A DNA stretch of 23,771 nucleotides from Gammaproteobacteria bacterium (GTDB lineage Bacteria; Pseudomonadota; Gammaproteobacteria; Arenicellales; JAANXG01). Positions 16,020 to 23,771 of this stretch are shown piece after piece. The stretch covers positions 1-23,771 of the forward strand of contig JAANXG010000096.1 of the NCBI GenBank assembly GCA_018263405.1. Reading direction: 5' to 3'. The position numbers were made by a program, and so were the translations under genes. Positions within the stretch are counted from its first letter, which is position 1, and the number at the start of each line of letters is the position of its first letter. Under the pieces are notes generated by a model. The model did not search any database, had not been told where the DNA came from, and worked only from the letters and a program-made list of their open reading frames with translations.

Positions 16020-19000
16020 TCAGTCCGGGCAGGGCCATTCCCGCCATCCCTTCAGCAACGGGAAATACAGTCCCAATCGGATTTTTCGGGTTTCCATTTT
16101 TCTGAAAGCATCGGCGTACAATTCCAATTGTTCCCGATAACGGTGGACTTCTTCGTCCAGAAATACCTCACGAGCGCCGCCTTCGTGGGCGCTCGTCTTG
16201 TAGTCCACAATCCAGCGGACGCCCCGATCATCGACAAAAGTCCGGTCGATTCGAACCCGGCGTACTCTTTCGCCGAGCAGCACGTTTAATTCGTATTCGT
16301 CTTGAACCCCTGCGTGATCGGAGCGTAACAGCCACTCGGCCCGTTCGTCTTCCAGCAAATTTTGAAGGGAGTCGGCGGTACGCCAAACCGCTTCATCAAG
16401 CTCCCGGGGCGGCACACCTAAGTGGCTGAAGTGGTCGCGCCACCACGGCAGCAACTCTTCGATACGCTTTTCGTTCCATTGTGCAACGCCGTCGGCGGCA
16501 ATGCGGTGCATCAGCTCATGCACCTCGATACCGACCTGGCGGGCCGTCTCTCCGGCCCAGGAGAATTCGACGAACTGCTCGTCCAGGTGCGGGGTTTCCG
16601 CCACCGTAAGAACATCGGGGTATGCCGGCGCCACCCAGTTCACCGGCAATCGCTTCAACAGTTGTTCATCGCGCAAGCGGACATTTCCTGCACCTTCGGC
16701 GCCTTGTTGCACAACAGGGCTCTCGATGTTGAACCGTGCTTCGACGCTCGGCCAGATCCGCTTCAACAAACTTCCCTTTCGCGGAACCGCCACGACGCCA
16801 TTCCGTGCGGGCAAGTTCGCGACCAGATGCAACCGCTCCCGGGCTCGGGTACACGCCACGTAAAGCAGGCGATCGGTTTCGTTGATCGATTTCTCGGCCT
16901 GCAGGGCGTGCAAGAACCGATAATGTTTGTTTTCCGGCGTACCCCGCGCCGACAGGGTGGCCAAGAGCAGGCCCTGGTTGCCCACGGATTCCTCCCATAG
17001 CAAAAGCCGTTTGTCACCCGAGCGGGGAGGCCGTTCCAGGGCCGGAATAAAGACTTCATCGAATTCCAGACCTTTGGCCTTGTGGATGGTCATGAGTTGC
17101 ACCGCGCCGGGTTGCTCCTCGGCGTGGGCCCAGTGGCTATGCAGCACCTTTCTGAACGCCTGGTCGTCAATCAGGGTCATTCCTTTTTGATGCCGTCCCA
17201 CAAGCTCGAAATACGCCCGCGCGCATTTCAGCTCGGACGCATCTATCAATGCGGGGCCTTGCAGATCTACCCAGGCGCGCCGCACCCACTGGCGCAGAGT
17301 GAGCCGACCGCGTTGCCGCATCGCGCCCTGAAGCGCCGTTTTAAATCGATCAATCCGGATTCGGCCGTCGTCGGACAACTTCGCGCCAACATCGGGGTTC
17401 CGGAGGGCATTCCAGATCAGCGGTTGTTCCGAGCCGGCAACGCCGATCAGATCGTCAAGCACCAAACCGCACCACGGAGCTCGAAGCAAAGACAACCACG
17501 CCATACGGTCGCCCGGGTGCAGTAGCGCCCGGGTCAAGCTGTATAGATCCCTTACCACCGGCTCGTTGATGAGTGCGGTGGTATCCATACCCGAAAACGG
17601 GATGTTTCGCGCTTGAAGCGCTGGCAGAATGGGTTCGAGATGGGAGCGCGCCCGAACCAAAACGGCGACATTTCGTGAACGGCCCAGGGCCTGTTCGATC
17701 AACTGTGCGAGCCTTTGGGCTTGTTCGGATTCGGGGCAATCTGGAAACCGATGCACATACATACGTGCCGCCTCGCCCGGATCCGCTCTTTGCGGCGACG
17801 AGTGGGCGAAAGCGACGGCGCCCGACTGCAAATCGGATACTTCCGGGAAACATTCACCGAACGCTTCGTTAATCCAGGTTACGAGCCGGGGCGATGCCCG
17901 GAAATTGCTCCGCAGCCTCAGCGCCCGCATCGAGACAGTGCCGAAGCCTTCCTCCCAGATTTTCAGAAACACACCGACTTCCGCTTCCCGGAAACGATAA
18001 ATGGATTGCATGGGATCGCCCACCAGAAACAACGTCCTCCCGTCACCGGGCGCCCAACCCTGGGTAAGCAGCCGGAGAAGGTGGTACTGGGCCATGGATG
18101 TATCCTGAAACTCGTCCACCAGAAGATGTTGTAAATGGTGATCAAGTCTCAAGGCCAGATCGCTCGGGTCCTCTAACGCTCCCAGCGCGGCGATGGCGCG
18201 CCGGGTTACCTCGGCGAAGTCAACCCGGGCGGATTCCTCGAAAATCAAGTGCAGTTGGGCGAGCGCCAACTTGAGCACCGTGACCATGGCATCGAGCGTA
18301 TCCATCTGCTCCGATTCCAGGCGTGGTTCGGGCAACGATTTCAGGGCGTACAGAACACCAGGCAACTCCTTGTGATCGGAGAGGGTCGCAAGAACTGCCT
18401 GCATGGCCCGTTTGGCATCGCTTTGAGCATGGAAACCTTGCTTTTTATTGATTTGTTTGCGCCACTGCGGGGCCGACTGCGTGACCAAAAGGTCGGCGAG
18501 GAACTGCCAGCGGGGCAGATCGTCGATGCGTGACTCGGGAAAGCCATCACCTTCAAGCCACGCCAGCGCACGCTCCGCATTGCGCGCGTCGGCGAGTTGC
18601 GCAGCCGCCGCATCGGCACATTCAATCATCGACTCCTTTAATGACTCGGGGAACATAGCCTGGACGCGCCGCAGGTATATATCGATGACACCCGTCCAGG
18701 CGATCTGCAGGCTTTCGGGGGATACGCGGTCTTCGCCCAGATGACGCAGCCACTGATCCCGGGACGCGAGCATGATTGCCAGCAATGAAGTGGCCCGACC
18801 CATGTCATTATCCAAGTGGATCAGGAATCGCCGGAGAGCGTCGCGCCACGTTTCGTCATGACCGCCCAGAAGCCTGATGGTTTCGGTAGCCGCCCGTTCG
18901 TACAAGGCGTTCGCGTCTTCGAGAATTATAGAGGGCGCCGCGAATCCCGATAGAAACGGTAGTTGGCGGGTCAGAGCCAGACACAGTGCATCGATGGTCT

Positions 19001-19349
19001 GGATCTGAAGGCGCGCCGGATGCTGAATGATTTGCCAGCCGTATTCACGGTCATTGGCGATAGCCCGCCGGGCCAGTTCCAGACGCCGGGTTTCAAGCTC
19101 GTCACTACCATTTTGCCCGTTGGCCGCACGGTACAGCGCATCGATAATCCGTTCGCGCATCTCGCCGGCGGCTTTGCGCGTGAAAGTGATGGCGATAACC
19201 TCTTCCGGTTCCCGTACGTGACCCAGAAGGGTCAGGTAGCGCTGAATGAGCAGCTCGGTTTTTCCCGAGCCGGCCGGAGCTTGGACAATGAAGGAAGTGT
19301 CCGCGGTCAGCGCCTGTTCACGGACCGGTTGGTCTTCGATCGAGCTCAT
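16020..19349 (-). CDS. AddA-like UvrD-family helicase-nuclease (double-strand break repair)
   Basis: This 1109-residue superfamily 1 helicase has a C-terminal PD-(D/E)XK nuclease domain. Walker A APAGSGKT is at 24-31, ITFTRKAAGEMRER at 54-67, Walker B DEFQDT at 412-417, GDPMQSIYRFR at 444-454 and the motif HKAKGLEFDEV near 735. Near the end, IVDYKTS (D1049, K1051) followed by QLELYADAF forms a RecB-type nuclease motif. This architecture is that of AddA or RecB; the adjacent AddB-like gene favours an AddAB-type complex that resects double-strand breaks. The two genes are 47 bases apart. The start ATG overlaps the stop of a 13-codon frame. E. coli uses RecBCD instead, so the AddAB-like form is notable. 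Confidence 0.92.
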   Translation of the reverse strand: MSSIEDQPVREQALTADTSFIVQAPAGSGKTELLIQRYLTLLGHVREPEEVIAITFTRKAAGEMRERIIDALYRAANGQNGSDELETRRLELARRAIANDREYGWQIIQHPARLQIQTIDALCLALTRQLPFLSGFAAPSIILEDANALYERAATETIRLLGGHDETWRDALRRFLIHLDNDMGRATSLLAIMLASRDQWLRHLGEDRVSPESLQIAWTGVIDIYLRRVQAMFPESLKESMIECADAAAAQLADARNAERALAWLEGDGFPESRIDDLPRWQFLADLLVTQSAPQWRKQINKKQGFHAQSDAKRAMQAVLATLSDHKELPGVLYALKSLPEPRLESEQMDTLDAMVTVLKLALAQLHLIFEESARVDFAEVTRRAIAALGALEDPSDLALRLDHHLQHLLVDEFQDTSMAQYHLLRLLTQGWAPGDGRTLFLVGDPMQSIYRFREAEVGVFLKIWEEGFGTVSMRALRLRSNFRASPRLVTWINEAFGECFPEVSDLQSGAVAFAHSSPQRADPGEAARMYVHRFPDCPESEQAQRLAQLIEQALGRSRNVAVLVRARSHLEPILPALQARNIPFSGMDTTALINEPVVRDLYSLTRALLHPGDRMAWLSLLRAPWCGLVLDDLIGVAGSEQPLIWNALRNPDVGAKLSDDGRIRIDRFKTALQGAMRQRGRLTLRQWVRRAWVDLQGPALIDASELKCARAYFELVGRHQKGMTLIDDQAFRKVLHSHWAHAEEQPGAVQLMTIHKAKGLEFDEVFIPALERPPRSGDKRLLLWEESVGNQGLLLATLSARGTPENKHYRFLHALQAEKSINETDRLLYVACTRARERLHLVANLPARNGVVAVPRKGSLLKRIWPSVEARFNIESPVVQQGAEGAGNVRLRDEQLLKRLPVNWVAPAYPDVLTVAETPHLDEQFVEFSWAGETARQVGIEVHELMHRIAADGVAQWNEKRIEELLPWWRDHFSHLGVPPRELDEAVWRTADSLQNLLEDERAEWLLRSDHAGVQDEYELNVLLGERVRRVRIDRTFVDDRGVRWIVDYKTSAHEGGAREVFLDEEVHRYREQLELYADAFRKMETRKIRLGLYFPLLKGWREWPCPD

Positions 19350-19387
19350 ATGAGCTTAGTGATGATGTGGGGCAGGGTTGTCTTCAT
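19346..19387 (-). other. 13-codon reading frame coupling the AddB-like and AddA-like genes
   Basis: A 13-codon frame (MKTTLPHIITKLI) starts 10 bases after the AddB-like stop. Its TGA overlaps the ATG of the AddA-like gene (ATGA). It has a weak purine-rich AGAAG upstream. It could pass ribosomes from one gene to the next, since the AddA-like ATG has no convincing ribosome site of its own. It could equally be chance. Confidence 0.25.
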
Positions 19388-19396
19388 GCTTCTACA

Positions 19397-22057
19397 CTAC
19401 TGAGAAAATTCTTTGGCGCGTTCAAAGATCCTGCATAAGGACATGGCATCGCAGTGCCGGCAGGTTTGAGGGCTCTTGGGGTCAACACGGGCGACGCCTC
19501 GCCTGTATTCGCCGACCAGCTCACTCAAGATCGAAGCCCACGAGGTTTTAAGATGATTCATACTTTTAAAGTCCAATTCACTCACCGGTTCCAAAAACGA
19601 AATGTCACCGGCTTTGTCCGCGATGCCTCGAAACTCGCACCCGCCCCGCCGGATGCCGGCCAGCGCCAAGCCTGCTAGTTTGTCACCGAAGCGCAATGCA
19701 TACATAGGCAACTGGGGTTCTTCCATCCTCGGATCCGCCCAGTCCGCAATCTTGGCAAGCCGGCCGGTTTTATAGTCGATGATCAGTCGACCACCGCTGT
19801 CCAGTTCATCGATGCGATCCACCCGGATGTCGAATCGCACACCCCCCAGGTCCACCTGCGCGTCAATTTCGGTACCGACGACGCGAAACCGGTTCCGTTG
19901 TGTTTCAAGGGCCAGCCATTCCACCAATAGTGCCTGCAGTCGTTCGCGCTCTATTTCAAGAAACTGTTTCTTAAACGCCGAGTCCACAAACTGGCACTGA
20001 AGCGCGTTCGCTACGCAATCGGAGATCACCGACCGAATGCTCGCCTCGTTCATGGCGATCAAGGTCTCGTGGTTTTCCAACCTCTCCCACAACCTCCTGG
20101 CGGCTTCGTGTACCAGGTTGCCACGATCCATGGCATGGAGACCGGGGCTTACTTCCAACATTTCGCGAACCCGCAGTCGGTGGTGCGTCAAAGCCCGGAA
20201 CGGACATCGCGCCTGGTCGGCGAGCACATGCACCCCGCCACGAAGCCGCTCGGTGTACAGGGCCGGAGCGTGATGGTCCGCGATGAATTCGGGGCGGATC
20301 CTGCTACGAATTAAATGTGCCACACGACCCCCGTACCCGTCGTTGCCGTTGTTCCCGATGGTCGGTATCCCACCGAACAAGGGGCTCAGATCTACGGGTA
20401 CCGCGACGTCGCTGGAAGCGTAACTGATTCGTATTTGTCCGGCGTTGGCCAGCAGATTATTTGTGCGCGTACGCGTGTGCACGAGCACGGATTGCGCCGA
20501 AGCCCGGGGAATGCCGCACGCTTTTTGCAGTGAAACGGGAATGAATGGATCGGGTCGCGTGGACGGCGGCCACACGGCATCGCTCATGTCGGCGAGCCAC
20601 ATTTTGTCGAACCACAGGCTCGATGCCTCCGGCGCCCCCATGATCTGCAAAGGTGCCTGCTCGTCGTGAAACTGCAGGATTCGCGACGACGTCATGGCGG
20701 ACAAACGCTTCAGTGCTTCCGCCCGTGTCCACCGGCTCTGGATGGCATTGAGTGCCGCAAAACGAACCAGTTGTTCACGCCACGCGTTAACAATCTGGAA
20801 GTCATGACTGTCCAGGGAACGCTCGCCGGGCCAGCCGAAAGCATACAGCCAGTCGCTGAACCACGCGGCCCAGGTACCCGGATCCGCGTGTTCCGGCAAC
20901 TGTAGTGTAAAGACCGAGCCCAGCAGGCTGTCGAAACGTTCCAATCCCGTGTGCCTGCCGACCAGGGTACCGAGAGAAGTCGGTGTAAAAGTTTCCCGTT
21001 GTTTATCTCTGAGAGTCAGTTCGAACTCGATCCGCACCTCGAGCTCGGTCTCGCCGCCGTTCAAATAGGGTGAGCGCAGCGTACGGGAGATGGTTTTGAA
21101 CGGGATTTCCTGCGCGGTCCACTGCAATAGATCCAACGCCGTTTGGATGATCGGATACTCCGGTAAAGGCCGACCCAGGGAGAGATGATAGGCACGGGGG
21201 GCGTCCACGCGCCAGGCCAGCTCGGGGTGTAAAACGTCCTCGAAGATTTCCTCTATATCGTCGCGGCGGTCTTGAAGATCGGGGCATACGACACCCAGAG
21301 AACAATGCGGATTCGTTGTCAGAGCCGCGCGTGCCCAACGGGCAATACGAGTCCACTCGTCTTCGGCATCGGTGCATTCGACTACCGCCACGTCGGCATC
21401 TTCGATACCGGCGTTCGTGTATCGATTTTGCCGGAGCCCCTTGTCCCGCAACAAAACTATAAACCGGTCATGGGCAGCGGGCAGTTCGTCGAAACCCACC
21501 CACCAGACCGGCTGCTTTTGACTTTCCAGCCATGTGGCGTGGTGGTCCACCAAAAACTGCGACAACTGCGCCACGGTCAACCAACGTTTGTCCCGCAAAA
21601 TCTCTTGGACGGCATCCGCCCAGCGCAGGAACGCTTTTGTGTCGGCACTTGTATTTGCCTTCAGGTCTTTCCAATCCAGTCGCCAGTCATGGATTCGCCG
21701 CCACGTTTGTTGTGCCGCGCGCGCCGTGCCGGAAAGCTGCAACAAATATTGCCGATTATCGCCGGCGTTTTGCCGCCGGATAACCTGTTCCCATAGCAGT
21801 AACTCCTGGTCTTTGCTCAACAAGCGGGGAAGGTCCGTTTCATACTGGAACGCGACTTGCCAGATTTCAACAAGCCAATCCTCGTATTCGCGGATATACG
21901 GCGCAGGCCACGCCGACGCGCCCTTCCCGATTTTCCAATCGGCGAAGCGTTGCGCCAGCTGTCGGCCAAGGCGGTGGCTCGACGTGATTGCCCGACCCCC
22001 TCGTTCAAGATCGTGAAACAGATTAAAAACGGCTGCGGTAATCACGTCCCTTGCCAC
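19397..22057 (-). CDS. AddB-like PD-(D/E)XK nuclease, probable DNA repair protein
   Basis: This 886-residue protein matches what I remember of the family TIGR03623 ('probable DNA repair protein'), the AddB-like partner of the neighbouring helicase. It has no Walker A motif, so it is an inactivated helicase scaffold. The C-terminal nuclease shows GNLVHEAARRLWE near 647-659, DIRVDRIDE near 743-751, IIDYKTG with D761 and K763, and the QLPMYAL helix. C618 (RCPFRA) with C866, C869 and C875 (C-x2-C-x5-C) reproduces the AddB pattern that ligates a 4Fe-4S cluster. The start is GTG at 22057 behind GGGACGAG. It precedes the AddA-like gene in the same unit, consistent with a two-subunit complex. Confidence 0.88.
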   Translation of the reverse strand: MARDVITAAVFNLFHDLERGGRAITSSHRLGRQLAQRFADWKIGKGASAWPAPYIREYEDWLVEIWQVAFQYETDLPRLLSKDQELLLWEQVIRRQNAGDNRQYLLQLSGTARAAQQTWRRIHDWRLDWKDLKANTSADTKAFLRWADAVQEILRDKRWLTVAQLSQFLVDHHATWLESQKQPVWWVGFDELPAAHDRFIVLLRDKGLRQNRYTNAGIEDADVAVVECTDAEDEWTRIARWARAALTTNPHCSLGVVCPDLQDRRDDIEEIFEDVLHPELAWRVDAPRAYHLSLGRPLPEYPIIQTALDLLQWTAQEIPFKTISRTLRSPYLNGGETELEVRIEFELTLRDKQRETFTPTSLGTLVGRHTGLERFDSLLGSVFTLQLPEHADPGTWAAWFSDWLYAFGWPGERSLDSHDFQIVNAWREQLVRFAALNAIQSRWTRAEALKRLSAMTSSRILQFHDEQAPLQIMGAPEASSLWFDKMWLADMSDAVWPPSTRPDPFIPVSLQKACGIPRASAQSVLVHTRTRTNNLLANAGQIRISYASSDVAVPVDLSPLFGGIPTIGNNGNDGYGGRVAHLIRSRIRPEFIADHHAPALYTERLRGGVHVLADQARCPFRALTHHRLRVREMLEVSPGLHAMDRGNLVHEAARRLWERLENHETLIAMNEASIRSVISDCVANALQCQFVDSAFKKQFLEIERERLQALLVEWLALETQRNRFRVVGTEIDAQVDLGGVRFDIRVDRIDELDSGGRLIIDYKTGRLAKIADWADPRMEEPQLPMYALRFGDKLAGLALAGIRRGGCEFRGIADKAGDISFLEPVSELDFKSMNHLKTSWASILSELVGEYRRGVARVDPKSPQTCRHCDAMSLCRIFERAKEFSQ

Positions 22058-22262
22058 GTGCTCGTCCCGCGGAGGCGCCGATCCTGTTGGGCGGGTGATG
22101 GCGATTCCAATTGCGTGTGACTCGGCGGCAAGCGCAGCCGCTTAAATCGGATTGCGGAGCATCGGTTGCGGTGGGTGAGGGTTCGGGTACAACCTGTTTT
22201 TGCATGTATTCGTTGGGATGGCACCTGAAGTGGTGATTCAACAGCGTTATCGCTACGATCAT
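22023..22262 (-). other. possible small reading frame between hemH and the AddB-like gene
   Basis: A 79-codon frame starts with ATG overlapping the hemH stop (ATGA) and runs 35 bases into the AddB-like gene in another frame. It is the only thing that fills the roughly 200-base gap. Composition is unremarkable (a polar, proline- and arginine-rich C-terminal half), with no membrane segment and no family I know. No ribosome site is clear. I consider it more likely chance than a gene, but the exact overlap justifies recording it. Confidence 0.2.
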
Positions 22263-23356
22263 CGTTCCGCGCCCAACGCGACTGCCCGGTCGCGTCGTTG
22301 CTCCAGCGCGCCGGGAGCCGGTGGTTTCTCGAACTCGGGCCAGCCGCTGGTGTGCTCTTCGATCAGTTTCAATACCAGATCCCGATGGGAATCCTCTTCG
22401 TTCAGGCAGGGAATATACTGAAACGATTTACCGCCCGCCTTCAGGAACGATCCTCGGTTCCGCATGGCGATCTCTTCCAGGGTTTCCAGGCAATCCACGG
22501 CGAACCCCGGACAAACAACATCAACACTGCGCGTACCCTGGGATGGCAGTGATTGGAGCATCTCTTCGCAATACGGCTGCAGCCAGCGTTCGCGGCCGAA
22601 ATGCGACTGAAATACGACTTTCCATTGGTCAACCCGGAGTTCGAGCTTGTCGGCAAGCAAGCGTGCCGTGGCATGGCACTGGCAGTGATAGGGATCGCCC
22701 TCCAGCAGGTATCGCCTGGGCACGCCGTGAAATGACATCAACAGCAGCTCGCCCCGGTGTTCGCGCCAGACCCGGCGAATCCGCGCTGCCAGGGCATCGA
22801 TATACAACTCGTGATTATGATAGCCGTTGATAATTCTGAGTTCCGGCACCCATCGCCAGCCATTCAGTTCACGGCTCACCGCATCGAAAGTCGATCCCGT
22901 CGTGGACCCAGAGTACTGAGGATACATCGGTAACACCAGAAGGCGATGTATCCGGGCATCGTGCATTTGTCCGAGAACCGATGCGATCGAGGGGACACCA
23001 TACCGCATGGCGAATTTGACCAGGGGTTGCCGTGGAAAACGCTCGCCGACTTTCTCGATGACCGACTCGATCAGCCCGCGGCTGTGGACCAACAGCGGCG
23101 ATCCTTGTGGCGTCCAGATCTTGCGATACGCTTTGGCGCTGCGCGCCGGGCGAAGATTCAGAATTACAAAGTTCAAAATCAACCACCACAAGGGGCGCGG
23201 GAACTCCACCACGCGCGGGTCGGACAAAAACTCCTTGAGATAGCGGCGTAGATCCTTGCGCGCCGGGGCATCCGGTGTGCCGAGATTCGTGATCAGCACA
23301 CCGGCACGCAGAGGCTGGTCGTGACTGAATTCGGATTGGCCGAGAAACTGGCTCAT
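22259..23356 (-). CDS. hemH: ferrochelatase
   Basis: Ferrochelatase inserts Fe2+ into protoporphyrin IX, the last step of protoheme synthesis. The 365-residue product shows GVLITNLGTPDAP at the N-terminus, the catalytic histidine segment LLMSFHGVPRRYL, QCHATARLL, VVFQSHFGRERWLQPY followed by CEEML (with the conserved acidic residues), and VCPGFAVDCLETLEEI. The frame is open to 23404, but ATG at 23356 gives the normal N-terminus; the ribosome site there is weak. The 112 bases upstream, before the repeat element, should hold its promoter: TTGCGT near a TAGAGT is a weak candidate. The next genes on the strand are the AddB-like and AddA-like genes. Confidence 0.96.
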   Translation of the reverse strand: MSQFLGQSEFSHDQPLRAGVLITNLGTPDAPARKDLRRYLKEFLSDPRVVEFPRPLWWLILNFVILNLRPARSAKAYRKIWTPQGSPLLVHSRGLIESVIEKVGERFPRQPLVKFAMRYGVPSIASVLGQMHDARIHRLLVLPMYPQYSGSTTGSTFDAVSRELNGWRWVPELRIINGYHNHELYIDALAARIRRVWREHRGELLLMSFHGVPRRYLLEGDPYHCQCHATARLLADKLELRVDQWKVVFQSHFGRERWLQPYCEEMLQSLPSQGTRSVDVVCPGFAVDCLETLEEIAMRNRGSFLKAGGKSFQYIPCLNEEDSHRDLVLKLIEEHTSGWPEFEKPPAPGALEQRRDRAVALGAER

Positions 23357-23468
23357 GGTAAGACAAACGTAGCGAAAGGGAACGCGGGCATATACTCTAC
23401 GCAATCACCGAGCCCACGCAAAACGGTAGACTGAAACTGAACCGCCGCATCGATAATAACAGCGATCG

Positions 23469-23655
23469 CTAAGGGTTCGCGCAAAAATAACTTCACAGAA
23501 TTCGCGCCCGAATTTGGGTTAGATTTGGACGATCCGATGGAACAAAACCGCAGTACTAGCAGGGCTACTATGAGGATTTTGCGATGGAGGATCGTTCAAA
23601 GATGGCCCGAAGACGGGATGTGAAAATGGGAAGTTGTTTTTGCGCGAGCCCTAAG
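23469..23655 (+). mobile_element. non-autonomous transposable element (MITE-like), complete copy 2
   Basis: The outer 15 bases CTAAGGGTTCGCGCA (23469-23483) and TGCGCGAGCCCTAAG (23641-23655) are inverted repeats with 13 of 15 pairs. The similarity continues inward: the first 26 bases match at 23 positions, the next 41 at 24, including a shared GACGATCC / GGATCGTTC block. In total about 85 bases of each half are imperfect inverted repeats. A frame of 28 codons starts at ATG 23537 (MEQNRSTSR...) and stops at 23623, as expected if a transposase gene was deleted internally. No transposase remains, and I cannot name the parent family. The right half is duplicated at 26-122. Confidence 0.7.
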
Positions 23656-23771
23656 TACCCTTGGGCATAAATACACACACGTTCAGCGGGATCGGAAAAG
23701 CCGATCGCCAAGGCACGCGAGCGCAGGACTGGCCCGGTCAATTCAAGCGAGCGTAACGCCGGCGAGGGGCT
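23568..23771 (-). other. open reading frame entering from the right edge (partial)
   Basis: Read on the minus strand from the window edge, a frame stays open for 67 codons (containing LELTGPVLRSRALAIGFSD) through the right terminal repeat of the element and stops with TAG at 23568-23570. Its last third is encoded by the repeat itself. It may be the tail of a gene interrupted by the element, or a frame without meaning. The remaining 116 bases outside the element hold nothing else I can support. Confidence 0.2.

Noticed and set aside
23461..23470. AGCGATCGCT palindrome, containing the cyanobacterial HIP1 octamer GCGATCGC
   Set aside because: It is a single occurrence at the edge of the repeat element in a clearly gammaproteobacterial gene set; probably chance or an insertion target.
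1..23771. The whole window as a composite transposon or genomic island bounded by direct repeats
   Set aside because: The content is core metabolism and repair with no transposase, integrase or cargo genes, and the left repeat is only half a copy; a contig break at repeats explains it better.

Overview
The window reads as ordinary chromosome of a gammaproteobacterium of moderately high GC. The best clues are the trpE-trpG-trpD-trpC order behind rpe, a gammaproteobacterial-type ferrochelatase, a DegQ-like protease, and an AddAB-like helicase/nuclease pair. I cannot name a genus. Coding density is high, and no gene-free stretch exceeds 300 bases; the longest are the 232 bases before the tRNA and the roughly 200 bases between the ferrochelatase gene and the nuclease gene. 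Nearly everything is housekeeping metabolism or DNA maintenance. There is no phage, CRISPR array, toxin-antitoxin pair or intact transposase.

Layout. Bases 1-125 hold the end of what looks like one insertion sequence, followed by half of a short repeat element. On the minus strand come cfa (membrane lipid cyclopropanation) and two small unrecognised membrane proteins. A 179-base divergent region with a long nested hairpin separates these from a plus-strand GspE/PilB-type secretion ATPase that has no pilus or secretion partner here. recQ (minus) converges on that ATPase gene and is divergent from an adenine/adenosine deaminase gene (plus). A tRNA-Gln(CUG) gene with its own promoter candidate follows.

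From about 7.86 to 15.03 kb all genes lie on the minus strand with short gaps, in transcription order: small membrane-anchored protein, DegQ-type protease, rpe, trpE, trpG, trpD, trpC, osmC-like. The trp genes carry chorismate to indole-3-glycerol phosphate; trpF, trpB and trpA are not in the window. The last two genes overlap by ATGA. Upstream lie a cN-I-type 5'-nucleotidase, an AddA-like helicase-nuclease, an AddB-like nuclease with an iron-sulfur cysteine set, and hemH, all on the minus strand.

The right edge carries a 187-base element with long imperfect terminal inverted repeats and a truncated reading frame inside. It looks like an internally deleted, non-autonomous transposable element (MITE-like). 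Its right half is repeated, 93 of 97 bases identical and in the same orientation, at the left edge. In that left copy the similarity stops exactly at a CTAG, where a different terminal-repeat-like sequence begins. Repeats at both edges suggest that the window is a contig broken at dispersed repeats rather than a mobile island. These elements, the nested hairpin before the orphan ATPase, and the AddAB-like pair with tiny overlapping reading frames are the parts most worth a second look.
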